Notes: generated by a model from the letters alone, not told the origin. A stretch of DNA of 64,000 nucleotides from Brytella acorum (GCF_029309905.1 NZ_JARBJP010000007.1:1-64000), one strand, 5' to 3'; positions 19,271 through 27,593 are shown, counted from the first letter of the stretch. Program-made: numbers and translations.

Positions 19271-20164
19271 TCAGACGCTGTCGTCGAGACCGATCGCCCG
19301 GAGACGGGCGCGCTCCTCATCCCATCCGGCCCGCTCTTTTACATTGATAAAAAGATGGCACGGACGCTCAAGCAGACGCACGAGTTCATGACGCGCCTTT
19401 TCGCCGATGGAACGGATACGCTGTCCTTTTTCGCCGATCAGGATCGCCTTGTGGCCGGGTCGCGAAACGTAGATCGTCGCCTCGATCCGTACCGAGCCGT
19501 CTTCACGTTCCTTGAAGCTCTCCGTTTCGACGGTCGCCTGATAGGGAATTTCCTCATGCGTCTGCATGAAGATCTGTTCGCGCACCAGTTCCGCGGCCAG
19601 CAGGCGATCGGGCAGATCCGTCAGGTCATCCTCAGGATAGAGAAAGGGCCCCTCCGGCATGGCATCGGCCAGATGCTGCACCATCGCCTCGACTCCATCG
19701 CCCGTTCGCGCGCTGAGCATGAAAACATGCTCGACCGGGACCAGCGCCGACAGTTCCTGCGTCAGGGGCAGCAACTGTCCCGGCGTCACGAGGTCCGTCT
19801 TGTTCAGGACCAGCCAGACGCGGCGCTGCTGCTTCGCCAGGGCTTCGACGACCGCGCGAACCTCGTCGCGCAGCCCGACTTTCGCATCGATGAGCAGCAG
19901 CGTGATGTCGGCATCCTGACTTCCCGTCCATGCGGCGGCCACCATCGCGCGGTCGAGCTTGCGACGCGGCTTGAAAATGCCGGGCGTATCGACCAGCAGG
20001 ACCTGCGACTGATCGTGCATCAGCACGCCGATCACACGGAACCGCGTGGTCTGGGCCTTGGGACTGACGATCGAGAGCTTCGTGCCCGTCAGGCGGTTGA
20101 TGAGCGTCGATTTACCGGCATTCGGCGCACCGACCAGAGCTGCGAATCCGCAACGGGTGGTCAT
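19271..20164 (-). CDS. era: GTPase Era
   Basis: Assembly GTPase that binds the 3' end of 16S rRNA. G motifs: GAPNAGKSTL (G1), TTRF (G2), DTPGIF (G3) and NKTD (G4). A C-terminal KH domain (~residues 205-290) carries IGEKGQRIRSIGEKARHEL. Its 297 residues are typical. The ATG overlaps the rnc stop by four bases, the classic rnc-era coupling. recO, often next, is absent; pyrH follows after 151 bases. Confidence 0.97.
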   Translation of the reverse strand: MTTRCGFAALVGAPNAGKSTLINRLTGTKLSIVSPKAQTTRFRVIGVLMHDQSQVLLVDTPGIFKPRRKLDRAMVAAAWTGSQDADITLLLIDAKVGLRDEVRAVVEALAKQQRRVWLVLNKTDLVTPGQLLPLTQELSALVPVEHVFMLSARTGDGVEAMVQHLADAMPEGPFLYPEDDLTDLPDRLLAAELVREQIFMQTHEEIPYQATVETESFKEREDGSVRIEATIYVSRPGHKAILIGEKGQRIRSIGEKARHELVRLLERPCHLFINVKERAGWDEERARLRAIGLDDSV

Positions 20165-20955
20165 GAATTTTCCTTTCCTGCGTCGACATGAACGGCGCTT
20201 CGAACCGCCGCGCCGCCCTTCCGGGCGCCAGGCCCGCGCCCGAGCGTCTCCAGCAGATGGGCCGCCGCCAAACTCTCCGCCTGTCGTTTGTTTCCTGCGG
20301 AGCCCTGAGCCTCCGCCCCCATCGCCGACACCGAAACCGTGAAGCGCGGCGCGTGAGACGGCCCTTCCATGGATCGGGTTTCATAAACCGGCAGCACCGC
20401 GCCACGGCCAAGCACCCACTCCTGCAAGGCCGTCTTCGGATCCTTGGGCGGGTCCACCTGACCTGTCATCAGATCCGTCCAGTAACGCCGCACGAAATCG
20501 CGCGCCGGAGCCAGCCCGGCATCGAGATAGATCGCCCCGAGAACCGCTTCCAGCGCATCCGCCAGCACATTGGCCAGTTGCCTTATGCCGGCCTGCTCTT
20601 CATGAACCGCGATCGTCAGCGCTTCGGGCATCCCGATCTTCTCGGCCACGCCCGCAAGAGCGTTCCGGGAAACAAGCGAGGCATGACGAGGACCGAGACC
20701 ACCTTCAGGTTCGTGCGGAAAGCGCTCCAGAAGCCACTCCGCCATGATAAGTCCGAGAACGCGATCGCCGATGAACTCAAGCCGCTCGTTCGAACCTGAA
20801 TCGCGCGGCGGCGCATGGCGCCGCACCTGCCGACCGCGCGCCGCGACGGCGGAACGATGTGTGAGAGCCTGCAGAAGCAGTTCGGGCCGGCGGAAGCGAT
20901 GACCCAGCGTCTCCTGCAGAACCTCCGCAGGATGCGAAAGGGCGTTTCGGGTCAC
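20161..20955 (-). CDS. rnc: Ribonuclease III
   Basis: Endonuclease for double-stranded RNA, needed in rRNA processing. The catalytic signature SNERLEFIGDRVLGLIMAEW is intact, the second acidic site is in ADALEAVLGAIYLDAGL, and a double-stranded-RNA-binding domain covers the last ~70 residues (ALQEWVLGRGAVLPVYET...). The start is set at a GTG at 20955 that overlaps the lepB stop (GTGA), giving 264 residues; the frame's upstream part lies within lepB. N-terminus: VTRNALSHPAEVL. Confidence 0.95.
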   Translation of the reverse strand: MTRNALSHPAEVLQETLGHRFRRPELLLQALTHRSAVAARGRQVRRHAPPRDSGSNERLEFIGDRVLGLIMAEWLLERFPHEPEGGLGPRHASLVSRNALAGVAEKIGMPEALTIAVHEEQAGIRQLANVLADALEAVLGAIYLDAGLAPARDFVRRYWTDLMTGQVDPPKDPKTALQEWVLGRGAVLPVYETRSMEGPSHAPRFTVSVSAMGAEAQGSAGNKRQAESLAAAHLLETLGRGPGARKGGAAVRSAVHVDAGKENS

Positions 20956-21779
20956 TGGACAGCCTTGAACAGCCGCGACCAGCGGATCTCCAGCGGCCAC
21001 TCCCAGACCTGCCAGAACGGGTGGCTCTGGTCGATGGAGAGGAAGACGAACTGCGCCTTGCCGACCAGATTCTGCATCGGCACGTAGCCGAGGTCCTCAG
21101 GCTCATCGCCCTGAAAGCGGCTGTCCGCGCTGTCGTCACGGTCGTCGCCCATAGCGAAGAACATACCCGCCGGCACCACATATTCGGGCGTGTCGTTCTG
21201 CTCGCCGTCTTCGGTCAGCTTGAGAATTTCGTGATGCACGACGCCACGTCCGCCGCTGCCGGGCAGATCCTCGTCATAACGGGTCCCGGCAAGACGGGTG
21301 CGATTCTCGTCATAGGCCGCGTAAGGACCCATGGAATGACGCGGCACCAGCGTACCGTTCAGGTAAAGTTCGCCGCCGCGGACCTGGATATGATCCCCCG
21401 GCAGCCCGACGATCCGCTTGATGTAGTCGATGGACGTGTTCTTGGTGAAACGGAACACCGCCACGTCGCCACGATGCGGTTCGCTGGCGAAGATCCGACC
21501 GGGAATGATGTTCACACCGAAGGGCAGCGAGAAGCGGGAGAAGCCGTAATTATATTTCGTGACCGCGACGTAATCGCCGACCTGCAAGGTCGGGATCATG
21601 GAACCTGACGGGATGTTGAACGGCTCGACGATGAACGACCGCACGACGATGATGATCGTCAGCCACACGAGCACGAAGCGTATGAGATCGCCGGGCGTCT
21701 CGCGCCTGTCCGTCGTTGTGGCAAGGTCCGGAGAATTGGCCGGATCGGTGGTTCGCTGGTCTGTCATGAAATCGCTCAT
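20952..21779 (-). CDS. lepB: Signal peptidase I
   Basis: Removes signal peptides from exported proteins at the outer face of the inner membrane. One N-terminal membrane helix (LIRFVLVWLTIIIVVRSFIV) precedes the catalytic serine in NIPSGSMIPTLQVGDY, and the catalytic lysine is in YIKRIVGLPGDHIQVRGG. The C-terminal box GDDRDDSADSRF is conserved. At 275 residues it is normal for alphaproteobacteria. A second ATG at 21767 is possible. It is coupled to rnc. Confidence 0.96.
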   Translation of the reverse strand: MSDFMTDQRTTDPANSPDLATTTDRRETPGDLIRFVLVWLTIIIVVRSFIVEPFNIPSGSMIPTLQVGDYVAVTKYNYGFSRFSLPFGVNIIPGRIFASEPHRGDVAVFRFTKNTSIDYIKRIVGLPGDHIQVRGGELYLNGTLVPRHSMGPYAAYDENRTRLAGTRYDEDLPGSGGRGVVHHEILKLTEDGEQNDTPEYVVPAGMFFAMGDDRDDSADSRFQGDEPEDLGYVPMQNLVGKAQFVFLSIDQSHPFWQVWEWPLEIRWSRLFKAVQ

Positions 21780-21837
21780 AGCGCATGGTGGGAAAACTGG
21801 CGATGGTCCATCGCAGCGGGCGGCCGGGTCACGTGCA

Positions 21838-21859
21838 GCTCACGGGCGGCTCACGGGCG
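21838..21859. repeat. Perfect 11-bp tandem duplication at the acpS stop
   Basis: The unit GCTCACGGGCG occurs twice head to tail (21838-21848, 21849-21859). The acpS stop codon (complement of 21851-21853) lies inside the second copy, so one unit is translated in part and the other is in the acpS-lepB gap. It is probably a small replication-slippage duplication. Confidence 0.85.
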
Positions 21860-22291
21860 GATGTGGATGGGATCAGCCGCGCCGACGGATTCGGGCAACG
21901 CCTGGATCAGCACGACCGCCATGGCGGTGGGGGGCTCGTCCGTCAGACTGAGATGAATGTCGGGTATCATGCGCGGGGGAATTTTCGCCAGAAGCACGTC
22001 CAGAGCCTGGCCCCGCAACGCAAGGCCCGGCGCACCACCTGGACGACGCGTCACATGGATGTCGGCCAGATGAACGCCGTTGGCAAAACCCGTGCCGAGC
22101 GCCTTGACACAGGCCTCCTTGGCCGCCCAGCGCTTGGCGTAGATTCCGATGCGCGCCTCCCCGGAACGCCGGTCGGCATAGGCGCGCTCCTCGGGAGAGA
22201 AAGCGCGTTCGAGAAAGCGCGTCCCGAAACGGGATATGAGACGCTCGACACGCCGCATGTCGCACAGATCCGTTCCGATCCCGACGATCAT
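21851..22291 (-). CDS. acpS: Holo-[acyl-carrier-protein] synthase
   Basis: Transfers 4'-phosphopantetheine from CoA to the acyl carrier protein. Signature motifs: IVGIGTDLCDMRRVERLISR with the Mg-binding Asp, and KRWAAKEACVKALGTGF with the catalytic Glu-Lys. Its 146 residues include a C-terminal extension of about 15 residues after the usual end. It begins four bases after the rsh stop. In E. coli SpoT binds acyl carrier protein, so the link to rsh may be functional. pdxJ, the frequent neighbour, is absent. Confidence 0.95.
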   Translation of the reverse strand: MIVGIGTDLCDMRRVERLISRFGTRFLERAFSPEERAYADRRSGEARIGIYAKRWAAKEACVKALGTGFANGVHLADIHVTRRPGGAPGLALRGQALDVLLAKIPPRMIPDIHLSLTDEPPTAMAVVLIQALPESVGAADPIHIRP

Positions 22292-22295
22292 CGTC

Positions 22296-24632
22296 TCAGC
22301 CTTTGGCGCGCTCGACCTGCATCACGCCCTGCGCCGCCCGGAGAGCGGCAATCAGGGTCGCCAGATGGCGCAGGTCGCGCACTTCCAGATCCACGAGAAT
22401 TTCCATGAAATCGAGCTGGCGATTGACGATCTTGAGGTTCAGAACGCTGCCATGATGCTTCGACGCGGTATTGGTCAGCGTGGCCAGCACCACCGGCTCG
22501 TTGGTGGCCACGACACTGACGCGCCCGATATGCGGCGCTCCGGCGCTGTTCTGGGCCAGTTCCTCATAGTCCCAGTCGATCTCCAGAAACCGCTCCGGCG
22601 TGCCCGCGAAACTGCTCAGATTGTGGCAGTCCCGCATATGGACCGTCACGCCCTTGCCCTGCGCGATGATGCCGACAATCGCATCTCCCGGAAGCGGATG
22701 GCAGCATCCGGCGAAATGCACGGAGATCCCGGGTCCGATCCCCTTGAGAACGGCCCCCGCCCCGCCGCCATAGCGCTGCGACATGGAGGGCGTACCGATT
22801 CGTGGCGCAAGACCGGGGACCATGCGCGGCGCGCGCGGCGCGGCGCGCAGTTCCGGATAGGCCGTGTTGACGACGTCGCGCGGCCCGATCTGACTGTTGC
22901 CGACCGCGACATATACATCCTCGACGCTCGGCTGGCGCAACTCCTTGAGAATCGATTCCAGAACCTTCTCGCTGCCATCCACGCCTTCCTGACGAAAAGC
23001 CTTGGCGAGCGCCGCGCGTCCGTTGTCGATGCTGGTCTGGCGCTGCTGGAGCGCGACATAACGCCGGATGCGCGCGCGCGCCTTTCCGGTGACGACGAAC
23101 CGCTCCCACGACGGCGAGGGCGTGCCGCCGCGTGCGGTCATGATCTCGACCTGGTCGCCGTTCTGCAACTCGTGCCGCAGCGGCATCAGCCGTCCGTTGA
23201 TCTTCGCACCGACGCAGGCATCGCCGACCTGGGAATGGACCGCATAGGCGAAATCCACCGGCGTCGCGCCGCGCGGCAGGGAAATCAGCTGCCCTTTCGG
23301 CGTGAAACAGAAGACCTGATCCTGATACAGTTCGAGCTTGGTGTTTTCGAGAAATTCGTCGGGAGCGCCTGAATCCTCAAGGATTTCCAGCAGGTCCTGC
23401 ACCCAGCGCAGCTTGTGCAGCCCCAGCGCGACGACTTCGCTATCCGCGGGAATGGTGCCCGGCGTCTCTTTATAGGCCCAATGAGACGCGACGCCGTTCT
23501 CGGCGAGATCGTGCATTTCCGACGTGCGGATCTGCACCTCGATCTTCTGGTTACGCGGATGACGCAGGGTCACGCCTGTATGAAGACTCTGATACCCATT
23601 GGCCTTCGGCGTGGAGATGTAGTCCTTGAAGCGCCCGACGATCATCGGATAGGCGCCATGCACGGCACCGAGAGCCATATAGCAGGCGTCGCGAGAAGGC
23701 ACGAGGACGCGAAACGCCATGATGTCCGACAACTGCTCGAAAGCCACGTTGCGCATCTGCATCTTGGTCCAGATCGAATAGGGCGATTTTTCGCGTCCCG
23801 TCACTTCGATCGCCTCGATTCCCGCTTCCCTGCACAGTCCGGAAAGCTCGGTCCGGATCTGCTCGATCACGCCCGCGCCGTGGCCACGCAGAAAGTTCAG
23901 CCGCGCCCGGATCGTCGCATCGGCTTCCGGCTCCAGTTGGGAGAAGGACAGGTTCTGCAATTCCGTTTTCACGCGATCCATGCCGATGCGCTCGGCAAGC
24001 GGCGCATAGATATCCATGGTCTCGCGGGCGATACGCTGCCGACGGTCGATGCGCTCCACATAATGGAGCGTGCGCATGTTGTGCAGCCGGTCGGCCAGCT
24101 TGACGATCAGAACACGGATGTCGCGTGACATCGCCAGGACGAGCTTGCGAAAATTCTCGGCCTGTTTCGTGCGGCTGGACTGGAGTTCCAGACGCGTCAG
24201 CTTGGTGACGCCATCGACCAGATTGGCGATATCCTCGCCGAACTGGTCTTTCAGCGTGGCATGGGTGACACCGGTGTCCTCGACGGTATCGTGCAGCAGT
24301 CCCACGGCGATCGACGCCGCGTCCATGCGGAAGCCCGCGAGGATATTCGCCACCGCAATAGGGTGAATGATATAGGGATCGCCGTTATCGCGCTTCTGTT
24401 CGCGATGGGCCTCCTCGGCCACGACATAGGCGCGGCGAATGAGGTCCAGATCCGCCGCCGACGCGTAGCTTTCGACACGCCTCAGCAGTCCTTCGATCGA
24501 ACCGCCCTTGTCCTCGGGCCGTCCGGCGTGCCGCTCCGGCATGGGGGCGTTATGCCCGCGCTCGCCATCGGTCAAAGCCTGTTCGGTCGGAGCTTTTTCG
24601 GCCGGAGCCTTTTCGGAGAGTGTGTCAGACAT
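22296..24632 (-). CDS. rsh: Bifunctional (p)ppGpp synthetase/hydrolase (RSH)
   Basis: Makes and degrades the alarmone (p)ppGpp. Domain order: an N-terminal HD hydrolase (His90 in YIIHPIAVANI; HD pair in GLLHDTVEDT, residues 112-120), a synthetase with RFKDYISTPKANGYQSLHTG, a TGS domain (~430-490) and a C-terminal ACT domain (~700-775). The intact HD residues and the RxKD form of the synthetase loop point to a bifunctional Rel/SpoT type, the usual single RSH of alphaproteobacteria. The first 30 residues are a low-complexity repeat (EKAPAEKAPTEQA), coded by a short DNA duplication. It follows rpoZ after 100 bases. Confidence 0.96.
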   Translation of the reverse strand: MSDTLSEKAPAEKAPTEQALTDGERGHNAPMPERHAGRPEDKGGSIEGLLRRVESYASAADLDLIRRAYVVAEEAHREQKRDNGDPYIIHPIAVANILAGFRMDAASIAVGLLHDTVEDTGVTHATLKDQFGEDIANLVDGVTKLTRLELQSSRTKQAENFRKLVLAMSRDIRVLIVKLADRLHNMRTLHYVERIDRRQRIARETMDIYAPLAERIGMDRVKTELQNLSFSQLEPEADATIRARLNFLRGHGAGVIEQIRTELSGLCREAGIEAIEVTGREKSPYSIWTKMQMRNVAFEQLSDIMAFRVLVPSRDACYMALGAVHGAYPMIVGRFKDYISTPKANGYQSLHTGVTLRHPRNQKIEVQIRTSEMHDLAENGVASHWAYKETPGTIPADSEVVALGLHKLRWVQDLLEILEDSGAPDEFLENTKLELYQDQVFCFTPKGQLISLPRGATPVDFAYAVHSQVGDACVGAKINGRLMPLRHELQNGDQVEIMTARGGTPSPSWERFVVTGKARARIRRYVALQQRQTSIDNGRAALAKAFRQEGVDGSEKVLESILKELRQPSVEDVYVAVGNSQIGPRDVVNTAYPELRAAPRAPRMVPGLAPRIGTPSMSQRYGGGAGAVLKGIGPGISVHFAGCCHPLPGDAIVGIIAQGKGVTVHMRDCHNLSSFAGTPERFLEIDWDYEELAQNSAGAPHIGRVSVVATNEPVVLATLTNTASKHHGSVLNLKIVNRQLDFMEILVDLEVRDLRHLATLIAALRAAQGVMQVERAKG

Positions 24633-24658
24633 GGCGCGCGCCCTCCCCGAACGTCAGA

Positions 24659-24690
24659 TACCCCTGAATGCACATATCCCTGAATGCGCA
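24659..24690. repeat. Two tandem 16-bp repeats between rpoZ and rsh
   Basis: Two adjacent 16-base units, 24659-24674 and 24675-24690, differ at only two positions (TACCCCTGAATGCACA and TATCCCTGAATGCGCA). They fall in the 100-base leader ahead of rsh. The spacing equals that of the cdsA-dxr repeats but the sequence does not. Confidence 0.85.
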
Positions 24691-24732
24691 GGGGCGCCGA
24701 TTTCACTTCATGACCGGCGCCGCAGGACTGGA

Positions 24733-25131
24733 TCAGCGGCGGCCCCGTCCTTCATTGGCCATCGCCTCGATCTCTTCTTGCGACATGTTCTCGGCCATGT
24801 GCGCATGCTCTTCCTCGGCCGAAACCTCCTGAAGTCCGAAGATGTTCTGATCAGTCGGAATCAGATCCATCACCTCTTCGTCAACCGGTTCCGGCTCCGG
24901 AGCGCGGGCCAGCGAGCGGACGATCCCGTCGCGCAGCCCCGCCAGAGGGACTGTCTCGTCCGCGATCTCGCGCAGGGCAACGACCGGATTCTTGTCGTTG
25001 TCCCGATCGATCGTCAGCTCCTCGCCACGCGAAAGGGAGCGCGCGCGCTGCGCCGCGAGCAGGACGAGCTCGAAGCGGTTGGGAACTTTCTCGATACAGT
25101 CTTCGACGGTTACGCGCGCCATAGCGGCCAC
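24733..25131 (-). CDS. rpoZ: RNA polymerase omega subunit
   Basis: Small subunit that helps assemble RNA polymerase and, with beta', forms a ppGpp-binding site in proteobacteria. The N-terminal ~70 residues match the family ([44 protein letters not shown]). The remaining ~60 residues form a long acidic tail ([36 protein letters not shown]), as in other alphaproteobacteria. It sits upstream of rsh, so the ppGpp enzyme and one ppGpp-sensing subunit are probably co-transcribed. Confidence 0.96.
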   Translation of the reverse strand: MAAMARVTVEDCIEKVPNRFELVLLAAQRARSLSRGEELTIDRDNDKNPVVALREIADETVPLAGLRDGIVRSLARAPEPEPVDEEVMDLIPTDQNIFGLQEVSAEEEHAHMAENMSQEEIEAMANEGRGRR

Positions 25132-25167
25132 CTCACATGGTAAAACTTGAAAACAGGCTAAAGACGG

Positions 25168-25196
25168 TAAATAGCATGGCGCACAGACTGTCGCAA
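25168..25196 (-). promoter_or_regulatory. Candidate sigma-70-type promoter for rpoZ-rsh block
   Basis: On the minus strand TTGCGA (complement of 25191-25196) and TATTTA (complement of 25168-25173) are separated by exactly 17 bases, about 37 bases ahead of the rpoZ ATG. This could drive the long minus-strand block. It was found by inspection only. Confidence 0.45.
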
Positions 25197-25235
25197 ACCG
25201 GATTCGTGACGGGCCTGGCCGCCATTCACGCTGTT

Positions 25236-25265
25236 TTGGAAGTTCGGCTCCTTCAAGCGTATACT
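25236..25265 (+). promoter_or_regulatory. Candidate sigma-70-type promoter for the NYN gene
   Basis: TTGGAA at 25236-25241 and TATACT at 25260-25265 are spaced by 18 bases, leaving a leader of about 100 bases before the ATG at 25375. The NYN gene and the UDG-like gene behind it would be transcribed from here, divergently from rpoZ. Confidence 0.45.
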
Positions 25266-25374
25266 ATCCCGTCGGGTGCCGGGAGCGCCATGACCTCAAC
25301 CCACTCGCACAATGTGCGCTTGGCTTTCATCTTTCAATTCACCACTCGCACATTCATTAACTAAAGAGATTTTT

Positions 25375-25974
25375 ATGTCGAACAGTTCAGAGCGTACCTT
25401 TCTTTTTATCGATGGCACCAATCTTTATTATTCATCTCGCAATCTAGGTTTTGATGTCGATTACAAAAAACTTCTCACTTACTTTGAAAGTCGCTGCAAT
25501 CTTGTCCGCGCCTACTATTACGCAGCACTCCCGGAAACGGAAGAGTATTCTCCGCTCAAGCCCCTGACGGACTGGCTGGCCTATAACGGCTATGCCCTCG
25601 TGACCAAGGCGGCCCGCGAGTTTACGGATTCTTCAGGACGACGCCGTATAAAGGGCAACATGGATGTCGAACTTGCCGTGGACCTGCTCGATCAGGCTGA
25701 CAGGATGGACCACGCCGTGATCTTCAGCGGCGATGCCGATCTGCGTCGCGCCGTGGAAGCCGCGCAGCGTCGCGGCGTGCAGGTGACGGTCGTGTCCTCG
25801 CTGCGCGTTTCTCCGCCACTGATCGCGGATGAACTGCGCAGACAGGCGGATCGTTTTCTCGACCTTGCCGATATGGCCCATCATTTCCGACGTCACACCC
25901 CTGAAAACAAAGTGAAAGCGCCGCCGGTGCGGCATCCTGCCGATATCAGCAGCGAAGAAGCGAGTACGCGTTGA
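25375..25974 (+). CDS. NYN-domain (LabA/DUF88-like) putative nuclease
   Basis: PIN-like NYN fold, a family containing metal-dependent RNases. Acidic positions expected of the fold are visible: FLFIDGTNLYYSS (Asp13, Asn16), KGNMDVELAVDLLDQ (Asp97, Asp103) and FSGDADLRRAVEAAQ (Asp120, Asp122), followed by VQVTVVSS. The start at 25375 has an AGAG ribosome site and gives 199 residues; the frame is open further upstream without a better start. The last ~30 residues are basic and proline-rich. The stop overlaps a TTG start of the next gene. The RNA or partner it acts on is unknown. Confidence 0.85.
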   Translation: MSNSSERTFLFIDGTNLYYSSRNLGFDVDYKKLLTYFESRCNLVRAYYYAALPETEEYSPLKPLTDWLAYNGYALVTKAAREFTDSSGRRRIKGNMDVELAVDLLDQADRMDHAVIFSGDADLRRAVEAAQRRGVQVTVVSSLRVSPPLIADELRRQADRFLDLADMAHHFRRHTPENKVKAPPVRHPADISSEEASTR

Positions 25975-26564
25975 CCTTTCCTTACTCCGATGGCGCGCCC
26001 GCGCACCGGAAGCGGGCCACCCCCGCCATTCCGCTCGATCTCGCTCACGTCAGGACGCCCTATTCGGGCGTCGAGGCGCTTTTCGTCATCGGCGGCAGCC
26101 TGCCGTCGTCCCGCCGCAAGGCGCTGGAAGATCTTCTGGATATAAACGATTTTCCGCGCACGGCCGAAGCCCCCGGCACACCATCGGAAATTTTCACCCT
26201 CACCAGCGCCACGGATGACAGCGCCATACTCCCCTCCGTGGGCCCGACGCGGCTGGGCCACGAGAAGCTGAAGGCCCGGCTTCGTACATTACCCCGGCTG
26301 CGCGTCGCCATCGCGATGGGGATCACCGCGCATGTCGCGCTGCTGGAAGCGTGCGGCATGCCGCGACACCGGATTCCCTTCCGCCGGGACACGCTGAGCA
26401 TCCTGCCGGACGGACTTCTTCTGGCCGATATCTGGCACCCGCTGCGGCGCGAAACGCTGCCCGCCCTGCGCACCCTCCTGCACGATATCCGTCGACATCT
26501 GGATACGGGCAACCTCGAACGCCCCGAATCCGGCACGGAACCGCATGCCGACGAATACGTGTAA
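25971..26564 (+). CDS. Uracil-DNA-glycosylase-superfamily-like protein, degenerate
   Basis: Protein of about 197 residues. Its C-terminal half follows UDG family 4/5 layout by eye: RLRVAIAMGITAHVALLEAC, then a Phe-Arg-Arg segment after IPF, then PDGLLLADIWHPLRRET in the place of the family SYHPS-type loop. The N-terminal GxAPG catalytic motif is missing (VIGGSLPSSRRKALEDLLDI instead), and with only one cysteine it cannot hold the 4Fe-4S cluster of families 4/5. DNA-glycosylase activity is therefore doubtful. The only start near the beginning is TTG at 25971, overlapping the stop of the NYN gene, which indicates coupling. Family assignment is tentative. Confidence 0.45.
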   Translation: MTFPYSDGAPAHRKRATPAIPLDLAHVRTPYSGVEALFVIGGSLPSSRRKALEDLLDINDFPRTAEAPGTPSEIFTLTSATDDSAILPSVGPTRLGHEKLKARLRTLPRLRVAIAMGITAHVALLEACGMPRHRIPFRRDTLSILPDGLLLADIWHPLRRETLPALRTLLHDIRRHLDTGNLERPESGTEPHADEYV

Positions 26565-26611
26565 TCTCCCTGGGACGCGTGCCTGAGGACACGTGATCGT
26601 CAGGAGGCCTT

Positions 26612-27535
26612 ATGAACACGACCCACACTTCAGAAACTTCCCCTGTGGACACTTCTGCTGTCGGCTTCATCGGCTACGGCGCGATGGCCCGGCGGATGGG
26701 CGCCCATCTGCGCGCAAAAGGTCATCGCATCGTCGCTTATGTGCCGTCCGGCCGCACGTCCGACACGGCGGCGACACTTCTGCCGACCCCGAGAGCGGTG
26801 GGCGAAGCTGCGGAGATCGTCATCATCTGCGTGCCGAATGACGAGGCGCTCGCCTCGTCGAGTTACGGCGATGAGGGCGTCCTGAGCGGCCTGCGGTCCG
26901 GCGGACTGCTCATCAACACCAGCACCGTCTCACCTGAAGCGACCCAAACGCTCGTTGCAGCCGGTGCCAGACACGGCATCACGGTTCTCGACGCCCCCAT
27001 GTCCGGCAGCACGCCCGAGGCGGAAAAAGGCGAGCTGGTCATGCTGGTGGGCGGAAGCGTCGAAGATCTCCAACGGGCCCGTCCCGTTCTGGCGTGTTTC
27101 AGCAAGTCGATCGTGCATGCGGGGCCCGTGGGCGCCGGGACGCGGATCAAGCTCGTCATCAACGGGATCATGGGCGCCACGCTCGACATCATCGCCGAGG
27201 GCGTCTCCTATGGTCTCTGCGCGGGGCTCGACCGGGACGTGCTCTACGACACGCTTCAGCAGGTGGCGGTGATTTCGCCGCATCACAAGCGCAAGCTGAA
27301 TGCCGCGCAGAACCACGATTTTTCACCACAATTCCCGACTCGGCTGATGTCGAAGGATATGAACCTGCTCACCAATGCGGGCACGACGGTCGGTGCCTTC
27401 ATGCCCGGCATGGCGGTCGCCGCCCAGGCGCTGGCGCTCTCGAACCGCCGCCATGCGGATGAGGACTACAGCGCCCTGTTCGGCGCGCTCGAACACAGCG
27501 TCGTCCAGACGAGAGAGACAACAAAGGAAACGTGA
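26612..27535 (+). CDS. NAD(P)-dependent beta-hydroxyacid dehydrogenase
   Basis: Member of the 3-hydroxyisobutyrate / tartronate-semialdehyde reductase family. The Rossmann motif VGFIGYGAMARRMGAHL is followed by the substrate-binding DAPMSGSTPEAEKGELVMLV, and the catalytic lysine region is GAGTRIKLVINGIMGATLD. A second domain contains SKDMNLLTNAG. Its 307 residues are typical. An AGGAGG-like site (caggaggcct) precedes the ATG. The substrate cannot be told from the sequence. It is followed by sodB after a structured gap. Confidence 0.88.
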   Translation: MNTTHTSETSPVDTSAVGFIGYGAMARRMGAHLRAKGHRIVAYVPSGRTSDTAATLLPTPRAVGEAAEIVIICVPNDEALASSSYGDEGVLSGLRSGGLLINTSTVSPEATQTLVAAGARHGITVLDAPMSGSTPEAEKGELVMLVGGSVEDLQRARPVLACFSKSIVHAGPVGAGTRIKLVINGIMGATLDIIAEGVSYGLCAGLDRDVLYDTLQQVAVISPHHKRKLNAAQNHDFSPQFPTRLMSKDMNLLTNAGTTVGAFMPGMAVAAQALALSNRRHADEDYSALFGALEHSVVQTRETTKET

Positions 27536-27537
27536 TC

Positions 27538-27593
27538 GGTCCCGGGCGTTGACGGGTGTGCAACCCATGCACAGCTCGGCTAGAGTCGGGACC
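27538..27593 (+). other. Nested inverted repeats between dehydrogenase gene and sodB
   Basis: An outer 7-bp stem (GGTCCCG at 27538-27544 with CGGGACC at 27587-27593) encloses an inner perfect 6-bp stem with a 5-base loop (TGTGCA at 27557-27562 with TGCACA at 27568-27573). It begins three bases after the upstream stop and ends 34 bases before the sodB ATG. There is no T run, so it may be a leader structure or operator rather than an intrinsic terminator. Confidence 0.55.

Noticed and set aside
20775-20800. TTCGAAC stretch resembling a tRNA T-loop
   Set aside because: It lies inside rnc and no acceptor or anticodon stem can be drawn around it.
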